A stretch of DNA of 64,000 nt from Acinetobacter higginsii (GTDB lineage Bacteria; Pseudomonadota; Gammaproteobacteria; Pseudomonadales; Moraxellaceae). The stretch covers positions 310,001-374,000 of the forward strand of contig NZ_KB850073.1 in assembly GCF_000369525.1 (NCBI RefSeq), written 5' to 3'. Under the pieces are notes generated by a model. It saw nothing but the letters and a program-made list of their open reading frames with translations, searched no databases and had not been told where the DNA came from. Shown in pieces: positions 41,407 to 50,558 of the stretch. Numbering within the stretch: position 1 is the stretch's first letter; each line of letters starts with the position of its first letter. The translations under genes and the position numbers were made by a program.

Positions 41407-43080
41407 CTAAACCTGTTCAAGCGCAAACAATAAGCGCCCTGAAGCCAAGACCCGTTGCTCTGAGGTGATTTCAAAGCTGATTTTATGTAATTTACGACTT
41501 AATTTTAATTGCACCACAGCATAAGGACGAATCAGGTTTTGAAACTTCAATTGCTCAAACCCCTGACACCACTGTAAATCAGACCAACTATTCTTGGCAA
41601 ACTGCTGAATAAAGCCAATTTGTCCCACACCCGGATAAATCGGTTGGGTTGGAAAATGCCCCTTAAAACATTCCAGTTCAGCAGGAAACTCAAGGCTGAA
41701 ATACTGCTCATCCTGTTGTTGCCATTGCGATAACACGACAGGCTGTAACATTGGGCTAAATAATGCTTTTAAATAATTTTTATCCCGTTTTGACTGGGTA
41801 TTTTGTGGAATCTGACTCAAAAAACGCCATTGTCGAGGAATGGCAATGCTTTCCAACTGATACTGTAACGGCTGCTTCAACTGTTTGACAAAAGCGGCTT
41901 TACCTATCGTCATTAATTGCTGTTGAGCCTCGGCACTGAGCACCACAATCGCCGCTAGAATTTGTCGATGCTGATGTTCAAGTAAGAGTGTGTGGCTTTG
42001 CTCTACTTCCTGCAAGGTATTCAAACTGTGCTCAATCGCATCCAGACTCAAGCGCTTTTCTTCCAACTTGATAATACGGTCCAAGCGACCTAAAAGTTTG
42101 AATTGCTTATTGTCGATCTTGATCCACTCAGCAGCATCGCCCGTGATGATCCAGCCAGACTCACCTGCATGGTTACTTCGCACCATGAGTTGGGTATTTG
42201 CAGCAATCTGAATCTCGACATTATTAAAAGCCGTCCATGCCGCATCATCATATTGACGATGTGCAATGCCTCCGGTTTCTGAGCTCCCGAGTACCTCAAC
42301 AATCGGAACATTCAAATGTGGTCGGACGCCTGCATCTAATTTTCCACCCGAACTGAACACCAGTTCACACTGCTGCAAGATCAGATCCTGCGTCCAGCGT
42401 TTCAATAAAGCTGGACTGGAAATCAAGTAGTTGCTCCACCCTTGTTGGGCTAAACGCTGTTGAGCTTGAATGACGTCTTCAGGAAAAGCCAATTGCGGAT
42501 TAAAAAAATGACATCCTGTTGCGAGTGGTAAAAGCAGTTTGAACAATAATCCATAAATATGCTGGTGACTGACTGTCGCAATGGCCACGCTTTTCTGGTT
42601 GAACTGAAAACTACTGGCTAAGCCAACCACTTCATTGAGCAGTTGCTTTAAAGTACGTTGAATCTTTTTCGGTTCGCCTGTTGAACCCGAGGTAAAGAAT
42701 ATGATCTCAGCCTGATTTAAAAAATCATCATCTTGTATACGAATCAGTTGCGAAAAGCTTTCGTCTACATTCACAGTCGCAGCAACAGGTTGACGGCTCA
42801 GAAAGTAAATCTGTTGCTGGGCCAATTGTTGTTCTAAATCTCGAACACGATTGGGAGGTAAAATGATTTTTTTATTGGCCAATAAGCCTGCAAAAAATAA
42901 TAGCAAAAACTGGTAACTATCTTGTTCCCACAATGCCCAAGTCTCTTGGCTCAATCCCCTGATTGCGGCGGCTTGTTCAGCGACGTCTTGCCAAAAATCG
43001 GCATAAGAAATTGTTTTTAATTCAGAGCTAATACACAACGCATTCGCTGAATCAGCATCATTATAAAAAGAAATAGGCAT
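41407..43080 (-). CDS. Fused AMP-dependent acyl ligase and hot-dog dehydratase (ApeH-ApeI)
   Basis: A 557-residue two-domain protein. Residues 1-440 are an ANL-family adenylating enzyme: FFTSGSTGEPKK (129-139), HQHIYGLLFKLL, and VEVLGSSETGGIAHRQ. It should activate the aryl-acrylate starter and load it on an ACP. Residues about 455-557 are a FabZ-like dehydratase: FKGHFPTQPIYPGVGQ, with catalytic-type His475, and LKFQNLIRPYAVVQLKL. In the E. coli and Xenorhabdus clusters, as I recall, these are separate ApeH and ApeI proteins. The frame is continuous and no stop or slip is seen. Confidence 0.88.
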   Translation of the reverse strand: MPISFYNDADSANALCISSELKTISYADFWQDVAEQAAAIRGLSQETWALWEQDSYQFLLLFFAGLLANKKIILPPNRVRDLEQQLAQQQIYFLSRQPVAATVNVDESFSQLIRIQDDDFLNQAEIIFFTSGSTGEPKKIQRTLKQLLNEVVGLASSFQFNQKSVAIATVSHQHIYGLLFKLLLPLATGCHFFNPQLAFPEDVIQAQQRLAQQGWSNYLISSPALLKRWTQDLILQQCELVFSSGGKLDAGVRPHLNVPIVEVLGSSETGGIAHRQYDDAAWTAFNNVEIQIAANTQLMVRSNHAGESGWIITGDAAEWIKIDNKQFKLLGRLDRIIKLEEKRLSLDAIEHSLNTLQEVEQSHTLLLEHQHRQILAAIVVLSAEAQQQLMTIGKAAFVKQLKQPLQYQLESIAIPRQWRFLSQIPQNTQSKRDKNYLKALFSPMLQPVVLSQWQQQDEQYFSLEFPAELECFKGHFPTQPIYPGVGQIGFIQQFAKNSWSDLQWCQGFEQLKFQNLIRPYAVVQLKLSRKLHKISFEITSEQRVLASGRLLFALEQV

Positions 43081-43086
43081 AATATT

Positions 43087-43638
43087 TTAAGGGGTCGTTT
43101 GATTTAAACGTTGATGTTTTTTTCGCAAGATGTACTCACCGAGGAATAATATCCCCATCAATAGGTAAGACACAAAGCCGTTATAAATGATCCAATATTT
43201 CATGGGTGCAAATACCGTTGCCAGTGCAATGATGGCGTTTATTGCAAAGAAGAAGCACCAAACCACAGTGACTTTCCGTGTCCATACTACACCAGAGGCT
43301 GGCAGATCAGGCTCAACCAGACGCGCAAAACGCTCAATCATGGACGGTGGTCGATACAGTGTCAGTGCAAAAATGATCAACGCACCAAGACTCATACCCA
43401 CAGGATAAAGCTTGAGCCAAGCATGATCTTTTAAAATCAGGCTCAATCCACCACAAATAATGGCTAAACCAGTCAGTGGTAACATCAAATCTCTTTTGGC
43501 GCTCAGCAAGCGACTCACACCCAAAACGATCAGTAAAATACTGACCCAGATGAACTGTCCATGCGACAGGCTCCATCCAACAATAAAGGGGTACAACACA
43601 AAAAAAGTGATCAATCCCCCTCTAATGAGATGTCTCAT
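43087..43638 (-). CDS. apeG: Membrane protein of the aryl polyene cluster (ApeG, COG4648-like)
   Basis: Inner-membrane protein of 183 residues with about six helices, including LITFFVLYPFIVGWSLSHG and WCFFFAINAIIALATVFAP. A conserved-looking RPPSMIERFARLVEPDLP stretch lies in the middle. Its family is found almost only next to aryl polyene genes, and its role is unknown. The start overlaps the stop codon of the second ACP gene (ATGA). Confidence 0.82.
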   Translation of the reverse strand: MRHLIRGGLITFFVLYPFIVGWSLSHGQFIWVSILLIVLGVSRLLSAKRDLMLPLTGLAIICGGLSLILKDHAWLKLYPVGMSLGALIIFALTLYRPPSMIERFARLVEPDLPASGVVWTRKVTVVWCFFFAINAIIALATVFAPMKYWIIYNGFVSYLLMGILFLGEYILRKKHQRLNQTTP

Positions 43639-43883
43639 TCAGCGGTCATGTTCTGAATGACAGCAACAACATCTTGTACGGTTCTGACTGCTTTAAAATC
43701 TTCAGGCTTGACTTGTTTACCAGTCAGTTCTTTAATTTTAACCACCAGATCGACAGCATCAATACTGTCTACATCGAGATCTTCATATAAATTGGAATCA
43801 AGTTGGATATCATCAGGTTCAATTTCGAATAAATCCTGCATCCACTCTCTTAACTTTGCCAGCACCTGTTCTTGAGTTAACAT
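43635..43883 (-). CDS. apeF: Acyl carrier protein (second, ApeF-type)
   Basis: An 82-residue ACP with the phosphopantetheine site Ser40 in DLDVDSIDAVDLVVKI. It is acidic and helical, as usual. It carries either the starter or the growing chain; the division of labour with the first ACP cannot be read from sequence. The gap to the first ACP gene is 11 bp. Confidence 0.95.
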   Translation of the reverse strand: MLTQEQVLAKLREWMQDLFEIEPDDIQLDSNLYEDLDVDSIDAVDLVVKIKELTGKQVKPEDFKAVRTVQDVVAVIQNMTAE

Positions 43884-43894
43884 CGATCTACTCC

Positions 43895-44155
43895 TTAACC
43901 TGCTTGCTGAGCTTCAACCAAAGCCACTAAACTTTGAACTGATTTAAAATGTTGTTTGGTTTCATCTGATTCTGCATTCAAATGAATGTTATAGCGTTTT
44001 TTCAATGCCAAGCCCAACTCGAGCGCATCAATTGAGTCTAAGCCCAAACCCTCACCAAACAATGGTGCTTCAGTTTCAATATCACTGATGCCAATATCCT
44101 CAAGCGCGAGAACATCAATAATCATTTGCTTTAATTCATCAGCAAGATTGCTCAT
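43895..44155 (-). CDS. apeE: Acyl carrier protein (first, ApeE-type)
   Basis: An 86-residue ACP with Ser41 in GLGLDSIDALELGLAL. The start at MSNLADELKQMIIDVLALED (44155) is chosen as the family-like N-terminus; an ATG at 44170 would add five residues and lies inside the acyltransferase gene end. Two neighbouring ACPs are typical of aryl polyene clusters. Confidence 0.93.
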   Translation of the reverse strand: MSNLADELKQMIIDVLALEDIGISDIETEAPLFGEGLGLDSIDALELGLALKKRYNIHLNAESDETKQHFKSVQSLVALVEAQQAG

Positions 44156-44951
44156 TTTTCGATAACTCATTATTAAAAATTTGATAAAAACCTTGATTCA
44201 ACTGACGCACCTGTTTCGGTGATACGTCTGAATCTGCCAAGATATCTTGGACTTCAATTGCATCCAGTACCTTAATCTCGATATGAAAAGGCTGTGCGGG
44301 CACATGATACCATTTTTCATTTTTGGTTAAGGTCGAGGGTGTACATCTAATCAAAACTGGACGTACTGGCACATTGGCACGAATCGCAATATTTGCAGCG
44401 CCGCGTTGGAACTCATTCAGACATTCGCCTTTTTCGGTTCGCGTTCCTTCAGGAAAAATCAGTAATGAAGCTGCACCTTGCTGTTTTAATCGAAGCACAC
44501 AGTCTTCAATAAACTGCTGCGAACCCGCATTTAAAATATAACCCGCACTACGTACTGGACCACGAGTAAACGGATTTGACCAAAGCGATTGCTTCACCAC
44601 ACAATTGGCCTGCTGCATCAATCCAATCATCACCACCACATCAATCAAGGTCGGATGATTGGCAATTACCAACTCTTGGCGGCTATGTTGCAGTTTTTCC
44701 AGCCCCTCGACTGAATAGGTCATGACGCCAAGTTTGACCATCATTTCAGTAAAGCCCTTAAAGCTGTAATGAATGACTTGCTGTGCACGTTGCTGACGTA
44801 CAACTGGATTGCGGCTGCTTAAATGAACCAAGGGTGCCACAATGGTTGCAATCCCAACCCCACCGGCACCAAAACTGGCAAAGCTGAAACCTGTTGCTGC
44901 AACACGCCAAGCATAATTGGCTTTCTGTTTAATCTGATTCAGCTTTAACAT
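44139..44951 (-). CDS. apeD: 1-acyl-glycerol-3-phosphate acyltransferase-like protein (ApeD)
   Basis: PlsC-type acyltransferase of 270 residues. Motif I, VIANHPTLIDVVVMIG (HX4D), is near 113 and motif III, FPEGTRTEKGE, near 180. An N-terminal hydrophobic stretch suggests membrane association. GGA lies 7 nt before the ATG at 44951, which overlaps the stop of the preceding gene; an ATG at 44960 is an alternative. It may build the lipid anchor of the polyene. Confidence 0.88.
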   Translation of the reverse strand: MLKLNQIKQKANYAWRVAATGFSFASFGAGGVGIATIVAPLVHLSSRNPVVRQQRAQQVIHYSFKGFTEMMVKLGVMTYSVEGLEKLQHSRQELVIANHPTLIDVVVMIGLMQQANCVVKQSLWSNPFTRGPVRSAGYILNAGSQQFIEDCVLRLKQQGAASLLIFPEGTRTEKGECLNEFQRGAANIAIRANVPVRPVLIRCTPSTLTKNEKWYHVPAQPFHIEIKVLDAIEVQDILADSDVSPKQVRQLNQGFYQIFNNELSKNEQSC

Positions 44952-45559
44952 TTTTTCCATCTCAACACAGATTGACCTACTTCTGCAGCCTGCCAAAACT
45001 GGTAAAAAGCTAAACTTTCTAATGATTCCGAGCCACTGAGCTGTAAAACTTCCAGATTGGGATTTTCTAAACTCACAACGGTCGCCAAAGCAAATGCGGG
45101 GAACTCAACCGTATCAGCATAAACACTCGGTAAAGCTTGATCATATGCCACCACTAACACACGTTGTGCGGTAGTTGTTGACTTTAAAATTGCATAAGCC
45201 TCAATCAATGCTTCCGTCCATTCACAGCTTAAACTTGTCGAGGGCGTCGCATCCTGACATAGAATCGAATACAAGCCTGCAATTGCATTATGAACTGAGG
45301 TTGAAAATTGTGTTGGAGATGGTGTTTGTTGTTGTAATACGTCTTGGAGAATATCCAAGGTTTTTTGTTCATCCCCAAATCGGGAAACCCATACAATATA
45401 ATCAACATGTTGACCATTTAAGCTTGTCAAAGCACTGCTTAATGCCATTTTTGCCAATGCAGATAGACGGCGACGCTGCATGGCTGGAATAGCGTCCAAC
45501 GCAGCATAGTTTTGCTGTGCATCAATCAACTGAGGCTGCGTTATATGGAGTTTCAACAT
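44945..45559 (-). CDS. apeC: Chain-length-factor-like ketosynthase partner (ApeC)
   Basis: A 204-residue protein resembling the N-terminal half of a ketosynthase (PF13723-like): MQRRRLSALAKMALSSALTS, then VDYIVWVSRFGDEQKTLDIL and SPTQFSTSVHNAIAGLYSI. The position of the active-site Cys is not preserved in a catalytic motif, so it is a non-catalytic partner, expected to pair with ApeO. It is the first gene of the operon. The ATG at 45559 is preferred to a GTG three codons upstream. Confidence 0.82.
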   Translation of the reverse strand: MLKLHITQPQLIDAQQNYAALDAIPAMQRRRLSALAKMALSSALTSLNGQHVDYIVWVSRFGDEQKTLDILQDVLQQQTPSPTQFSTSVHNAIAGLYSILCQDATPSTSLSCEWTEALIEAYAILKSTTTAQRVLVVAYDQALPSVYADTVEFPAFALATVVSLENPNLEVLQLSGSESLESLAFYQFWQAAEVGQSVLRWKKC

Positions 45560-45618
45560 GCAATGCACAATCCAATATGGTTTAAAAAATAATCAATTTG
45601 TAGAAATTTTGCGGTGGC

Positions 45619-45646
45619 ATTATAGCACTGGTGCGAAATTTAACAA
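45619..45646 (-). promoter_or_regulatory. Promoter of the aryl polyene operon
   Basis: Read on the - strand: TTGTTA (45641-45646), 16-bp spacer ending in TGC, then perfect TATAAT (45619-45624), an extended -10 promoter. The expected start is about 45612, leaving a leader of roughly 55 nt. The region upstream to 45765 is very AT-rich, like H-NS-bound or UP-type DNA. No other promoter was recognised inside the 17.4-kb operon. Confidence 0.85.
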
Positions 45647-45764
45647 AAAATAATTCTTATTACATTTCAACAACTTATATTATTTATTTTAAATAAAACC
45701 CAAAGCCAAGCCAAACTAAACAAAAATATGCATTGTTTATATTAACTAATAAAAGAATAGCATC

Positions 45765-45794
45765 AAAAAAGCCCAAAGCAAACTTTGGGCTTTT
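45765..45794. terminator. Terminator downstream of der
   Basis: Stem AAGCCCAAAG/CTTTGGGCTT with loop CAAA. The - strand has a T run after it, so it ends the der transcript and insulates the aryl polyene promoter. Confidence 0.92.
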
Positions 45795-45809
45795 ATCATC
45801 AAGACCAGC

Positions 45810-47219
45810 TTAACGTTTGAATTTCTTTTCCGCTTTCTTGAACTTCTGAACATAGCGACGTTTACGTGCTGCTACACGCTCATCGACTTGAGATTTACGC
45901 CCCTCAAATGGATTATCCGATGTTTTGAAATCTACACGAACCGGCGTTCCTTCCAGTTTATAAACTTTACGGAACACATTCTCAAGATAACGACGATAAT
46001 CCGCAGGTGTTTTGTCTACCTTGTTACCATGAATCACGATGGTTGGTGGGTTCTGTCCACCCATATGGGCATAACGCATTTTAATACGTTTACCACCAAT
46101 CATCGGCGGTTGGTGCGCTTCAGTCGCATCATTCAAAATCTGAGTCAGTTTCGCAGGAGAAACTTTTAAATGTGATGAGTCATAAGCACGATGGATGGTT
46201 GGGTACATTTCACCTACGCCAGTGCCATGCAATGCCGAAATTAAATGAACTTTGGCCCAAGGAATAAAGTCAAAACGACGGTCTACATCCAACTTACATT
46301 GCTTGCGATCATACTCGGTCATGTTGTCCCATTTGTTGATCGCAATCACCATGGCACGACCAGCTTCAAGCGCATAACCAATCAAATGTAAATCTTGTTC
46401 GACCACCCCTTCACGGGCATCTAGTACCACCACAATCACATGCGCATCTTTAATGGCTTGTAAAGTTTTCACAATTGAGAATTTCTCAATCATTTCCTCT
46501 ACTTTACCTTTACGGCGTACACCTGCTGTATCGATCAAAGTATATTGACGACCATCGCGCTCATAAGGAATATAAATTGAGTCACGTGTTGTACCCGGTT
46601 GGTCAAATGCAACAACACGGTCTTCACCCAACAGGCGGTTAACCAAGGTTGATTTACCGACGTTAGGACGACCAATAATGGCTAAGCGTAAACCTGTAGC
46701 TTTGTCATGTTCTTCTGGATTCTCATCTTCTGGAACCTCAGCCAAGACATCTTCGAGCATCTGTTGTACGCCACGTCCATGGCTCGCCGCAACTTGTAAT
46801 GGCTCCCCCATACCAAGCTTATAAAACTCAACCAGAGCAGCTTCTGCATGTACACCATCTACTTTGTTGGCAACCAGATATACTTTCTTGCCTAAAGTAC
46901 GAAGTTCACGAGCGATTTGCTCATCTGACGCCAAGAGGCCAGCACGCGCATCAACGACAAAAACAATGATGTCTGCTTCATGAATCGCAGTTTTCGACTG
47001 CTCGGCCATGTAAGAGTCGATACCACCTTCGTTCTCACCAATACCACCCGTATCGACAACAATGAACGATTTATTTTGATAAACCGCATCGCCGTATTTG
47101 CGGTCACGAGTTAAACCAGCGAAGTCAGCAACCAAAGCATCACGACTTTTGGTGATTTGGTTAAATAGCGTTGATTTTCCGACGTTTGGACGACCAATGA
47201 GCGCAATAACGGGTTTCAT
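45810..47219 (-). CDS. der: Ribosome biogenesis GTPase Der (EngA)
   Basis: Tandem GTPase needed for 50S subunit maturation. It has 469 residues. The P-loop GRPNVGKST occurs twice (about 8-16 and 185-193), each followed by DTGG/DTAG and NKVD/NKWD switch motifs. The C-terminal KH-like domain (RYAHMGGQNPPTIVIHGNKV) and basic tail are present. It lies 176 bp after bamB with a terminator between, so it may have its own promoter. Confidence 0.98.
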   Translation of the reverse strand: MKPVIALIGRPNVGKSTLFNQITKSRDALVADFAGLTRDRKYGDAVYQNKSFIVVDTGGIGENEGGIDSYMAEQSKTAIHEADIIVFVVDARAGLLASDEQIARELRTLGKKVYLVANKVDGVHAEAALVEFYKLGMGEPLQVAASHGRGVQQMLEDVLAEVPEDENPEEHDKATGLRLAIIGRPNVGKSTLVNRLLGEDRVVAFDQPGTTRDSIYIPYERDGRQYTLIDTAGVRRKGKVEEMIEKFSIVKTLQAIKDAHVIVVVLDAREGVVEQDLHLIGYALEAGRAMVIAINKWDNMTEYDRKQCKLDVDRRFDFIPWAKVHLISALHGTGVGEMYPTIHRAYDSSHLKVSPAKLTQILNDATEAHQPPMIGGKRIKMRYAHMGGQNPPTIVIHGNKVDKTPADYRRYLENVFRKVYKLEGTPVRVDFKTSDNPFEGRKSQVDERVAARKRRYVQKFKKAEKKFKR

Positions 47220-47312
47220 AGATTAACCTTAATTCAGACGAGCCATCGTTGATGACATCGTATCAGAAACAGTATGGAAGATTTTGGTGATCAAGTAATC
47301 ACAATAAAAATT

Positions 47313-47339
47313 CGGGGTTTTGTTTAAACAAATACCCCG
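47313..47339 (-). terminator. Terminator after der promoter region / upstream of bamB end
   Basis: CGGGGT (47313-47318) pairs with ACCCCG (47334-47339), and on the - strand a T-rich AATTTTTATT follows. It lies just downstream of the bamB stop on the - strand and likely ends part of the bamB transcripts before der. Confidence 0.75.
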
Positions 47340-47395
47340 ATCATTCTTTTATTAGCAATAGCTAATTGAGCATTTTACCACAAGCTAAGACAAAA

Positions 47396-48538
47396 TTAAC
47401 GATTCTGCCAAATGGTTAATGCACCTTTTCGTGTTGCGACATAAAGCTGATTGTCAATCACACGTAATGAGCGAACTTCACCACTGGTTTTTGCACGACC
47501 AATTAGCTTACCTGAGGCTGGATTAATCAGATGAATCACACCATCCAAATCACCCACAACAAGGTTTTGTCCTAGCATCACAGGATTGCTAAGCTTACGA
47601 TTCAACAATTCTTCATTTTGCCAAACTAGCTCACCTGTTGCCAAGTTATATGCATTCAACTTGCCATCTGTGGTCGCAACGAAAACTTTATCATCCGCAA
47701 CTTCAGCGCTATTGGTACTGCTCGCATCTTCGCTCCACACCACACGTTGTGTCGCAAGATCAGTCACGGTCACTTGACCTTGGAAGCTAGTCGTCACCAA
47801 ATATTGACCTGAAACCACTGGATCACCCACAACATCCACTAGTCGCTGAATGTCAGAACGACCTTCACTGATCGCCACACGACGTTGGAAACGCGGTACA
47901 CCACTGATGATATCCAAAGCATAAACATAGGCATTGGCAGAACCAATTAGCACAGTACGCTCATCTAAGCGAACAGGTGCTGGTTGACCACGCAAACTAA
48001 ACTGAACATTCGGTAGCTTATACGCCCAAACCTGTTGTCCTGTCGCTGCATCATGCGCAAATACCGTACCATCATTGGCAATCGTAATCACACGACCTGA
48101 CTGGATCAGAGACGGAGATAAAATGGCACCTGACAATTTTGCGGTCCACTTCTGTTCACCTGTGGCTTGGTCTAAAGCAAATAACTGACCTTTGCGATTA
48201 CCGCTCACCACAATTCCCTCACCTGCTTCTACACCAGCAGTGAGTTCTTGTTTGGTAATTTTACTTTTCCAAAGACGCTGTTTACCTTTGTATGCAGAAA
48301 CCTGACCATCTGGGTCAATCGCAAAAATCACGCCATTGTCTGTATCCAACTGCAAACGTAAAGCTTCCGCAGCATCAGTAGACGAGACACTTTGTGAAAA
48401 CACAAGGTTTAAATTTTGTTCTTGCGTGATTTTTGGCAATGGATTCGGTTTTGCTTCTTTTACTTTATTGCTTGAACAACCAACGAGTAAAGCTGAAGCA
48501 ATTGCAATTGCCAAAGGTAATTTTAGTTTATTCTGCAT
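47396..48538 (-). CDS. bamB: Outer membrane assembly lipoprotein BamB
   Basis: Part of the BAM complex that inserts beta-barrel proteins. It has 380 residues. The signal MQNKLKLPLAIAIASALLVG ends in lipobox LVGC. The mature protein is an eight-bladed PQQ-type propeller with repeats such as FALDQATGEQKWTAKL, FAHDAATGQQVWAYKL and NAYNLATGELVWQNEE. Its start shares one base with the yfgM stop (TAATG). Confidence 0.97.
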   Translation of the reverse strand: MQNKLKLPLAIAIASALLVGCSSNKVKEAKPNPLPKITQEQNLNLVFSQSVSSTDAAEALRLQLDTDNGVIFAIDPDGQVSAYKGKQRLWKSKITKQELTAGVEAGEGIVVSGNRKGQLFALDQATGEQKWTAKLSGAILSPSLIQSGRVITIANDGTVFAHDAATGQQVWAYKLPNVQFSLRGQPAPVRLDERTVLIGSANAYVYALDIISGVPRFQRRVAISEGRSDIQRLVDVVGDPVVSGQYLVTTSFQGQVTVTDLATQRVVWSEDASSTNSAEVADDKVFVATTDGKLNAYNLATGELVWQNEELLNRKLSNPVMLGQNLVVGDLDGVIHLINPASGKLIGRAKTSGEVRSLRVIDNQLYVATRKGALTIWQNR

Positions 48539-49236
48539 TAAGACTCATCCACTTTGGTATCTAAGATCGGGCGCTCAAACTCAGGATCATCTACTAAAAC
48601 GCCAACACTTTCGAGTTTAATTTGTAAAAGCTGACGTTCTTGTTTACGCTCGAGTAGGTTATCCCATGCACTTTGATATGCTTTACGCGCAGATTCATTG
48701 TCTTTTTTCGCAACAAAAATATCACCGCGAAGTTCATCAGCAGTCGCCTTAAACGCAGGATCAGTCACGCTCGTTAAGGTTTTTAACGCTTCATCGTATT
48801 TGCTTTGCGCCAATTGCGCATCCGCTAAACGTAATTTAACAATTTGAACTAAACCAGCATCTTTAACTTTTGAAGTTTCAACTTTCTTCAAGGCTTTTTC
48901 AGCAGCAGCATAATCTTGCTTGTCATAAGCAAGTTTCGCCATGATAAATTGTGTTTGAATCGCTTGTGCTGAATCCGCATCATCTTTCACAATTTTATCC
49001 GCCGCTTCAGATAAGCTGGCAAAGGCATTTGGTTGACCTGATGCCGCTTTCGCTTCATCCATCAATTTCTGTACCTTTGCTGTTTGGTTCTGGGCTTCAG
49101 CAAGGTTTTTCTTTTGCCAATATTCCCATCCGAAAAAGGCAATCAAGGCAATGAGAATTCCGCTAATCATTGCAGAACCATATTTTTTGGCAAACGACTT
49201 TAACTGGTCGAGTTGTTCATCATCACTTAAACTCAT
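48538..49236 (-). CDS. yfgM: YfgM/ancillary SecYEG translocon subunit-like TPR protein
   Basis: Inner-membrane protein of 232 residues with a cytoplasmic start (DEQLDQLKSFAKKYG), one helix (SAMISGILIALIAFFGWEYW) and a periplasmic TPR-like domain (QDYAAAEKALKKVETSKVKD). In E. coli it contacts PpiD at the translocon. The order hisS-yfgM-bamB is conserved. Its end overlaps the bamB start by one base. Confidence 0.95.
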   Translation of the reverse strand: MSLSDDEQLDQLKSFAKKYGSAMISGILIALIAFFGWEYWQKKNLAEAQNQTAKVQKLMDEAKAASGQPNAFASLSEAADKIVKDDADSAQAIQTQFIMAKLAYDKQDYAAAEKALKKVETSKVKDAGLVQIVKLRLADAQLAQSKYDEALKTLTSVTDPAFKATADELRGDIFVAKKDNESARKAYQSAWDNLLERKQERQLLQIKLESVGVLVDDPEFERPILDTKVDES

Positions 49237-49265
49237 GTGATTGTCCTTTTCCTAAATTGTGCAAT

Positions 49266-50558
49266 TTATTGTTTAAATTTTTCGATAAAAAATGGCGTCA
49301 GTTCAGTTAAAGCCACTTGTGTCTGTTCAGCCGTTGCAAGCTCTTTCACCAATAACTGCTGAGATTCCCACTCACGCTCGCCCAAGATCACTGCATAGGT
49401 TGCACCTGATTGATCGGCCTTTTTCATTTGGCTTTTCATGCTACCTTGAGATCCAGTTTTTAAGCGGATTGAACTGTTCGCTGCTTCTAACTGGTCACGG
49501 ATTTGTTCAGCCAAGACCAAGGCTTTGGCTTGATACGCCGGCTCAGCCAATAAAAACACTTCACAATCACGGACATCTTTGGTTTGCGCAACTTGCTCGA
49601 CCAATAACAACAAACGCTCCATCCCCATGGCAAAACCAACCGCTGGTACAGACTGATCTGCTTTACCTTTGAGCTGTCCAACCAAGCCATCGTAGCGACC
49701 ACCAGCACAAACCGTCCCTTGTGAACCCAACATGGTGGTGGTCCATTCAAATACCGTTTTGTTGTAGTAATCCAAACCACGAACGAGCTTTTGGTTAATC
49801 ACAAACTCAACACCAGCATCCGTTAAGTATTGCTGTAATTGCTGAAAGTGATTAATTGAATCTTCTTTTAAGAAATCATGCAACTTCGGTGCATTTTCCA
49901 AAATCTTTTGCGTTGATTCAATTTTAGAATCCAAAATACGCAATGGATTCGTCGTTAAACGACGTTGCGAATCTTCATCCAACGCATCTTTGTGCTGGTT
50001 TAAGAACTCAACCAAAGCCGCACGATATTCTGCACGTTCATCACTTTCACCTAAAGTATTTAACTCTAAGCGAACATTCGCAGCCACACCCATACGTTTC
50101 CATAAACGTGCGGTCATTAAAATGATTTCAGCATCAATATCCGGCGTTGCGACACCAAAAGTTTCCACACCAAATTGATGGAATTGGCGATAACGACCTT
50201 TTTGTGGTTTTTCATAGCGGAACATAGGCCCGAGATACCATACACGCGGTGTCGCACCACGCAGTAAGTTATGCTCTAACATCGCACGCACACAACCTGC
50301 CGTTCCTTCAGGACGCAAGGTCAGTGATTCTGGCGGTGTACCTTTGTCGAAAAAGGTATACATTTCTTTTTCAACAATATCAGTCGCATCACCAATGGCA
50401 CGCTTGAATAGACCTGTTTGCTCAACGATTGGCAAACGGATTTGTTGATAACCATATGCATCCATTAACGATGCAAGTTGTTGTTCCAGACTTCTCCAAG
50501 CCGCAGTTTGCGTTGGAAGGGTGTCATTAAAACCTTTGATAGCGACGATTGAACTCAT
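49266..50558 (-). CDS. hisS: Histidyl-tRNA synthetase
   Basis: Class II synthetase of 430 residues. Motif 2 (RYEKPQKGRYRQFHQFGVE), the histidine-specific segments LVRGLDYYNKTVFEW and CAGGRYDGLVGQL, and a C-terminal anticodon-binding domain are present. It overlaps the ispG stop by 4 bp (ATGA), so the two are coupled. Confidence 0.98.
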   Translation of the reverse strand: MSSIVAIKGFNDTLPTQTAAWRSLEQQLASLMDAYGYQQIRLPIVEQTGLFKRAIGDATDIVEKEMYTFFDKGTPPESLTLRPEGTAGCVRAMLEHNLLRGATPRVWYLGPMFRYEKPQKGRYRQFHQFGVETFGVATPDIDAEIILMTARLWKRMGVAANVRLELNTLGESDERAEYRAALVEFLNQHKDALDEDSQRRLTTNPLRILDSKIESTQKILENAPKLHDFLKEDSINHFQQLQQYLTDAGVEFVINQKLVRGLDYYNKTVFEWTTTMLGSQGTVCAGGRYDGLVGQLKGKADQSVPAVGFAMGMERLLLLVEQVAQTKDVRDCEVFLLAEPAYQAKALVLAEQIRDQLEAANSSIRLKTGSQGSMKSQMKKADQSGATYAVILGEREWESQQLLVKELATAEQTQVALTELTPFFIEKFKQ

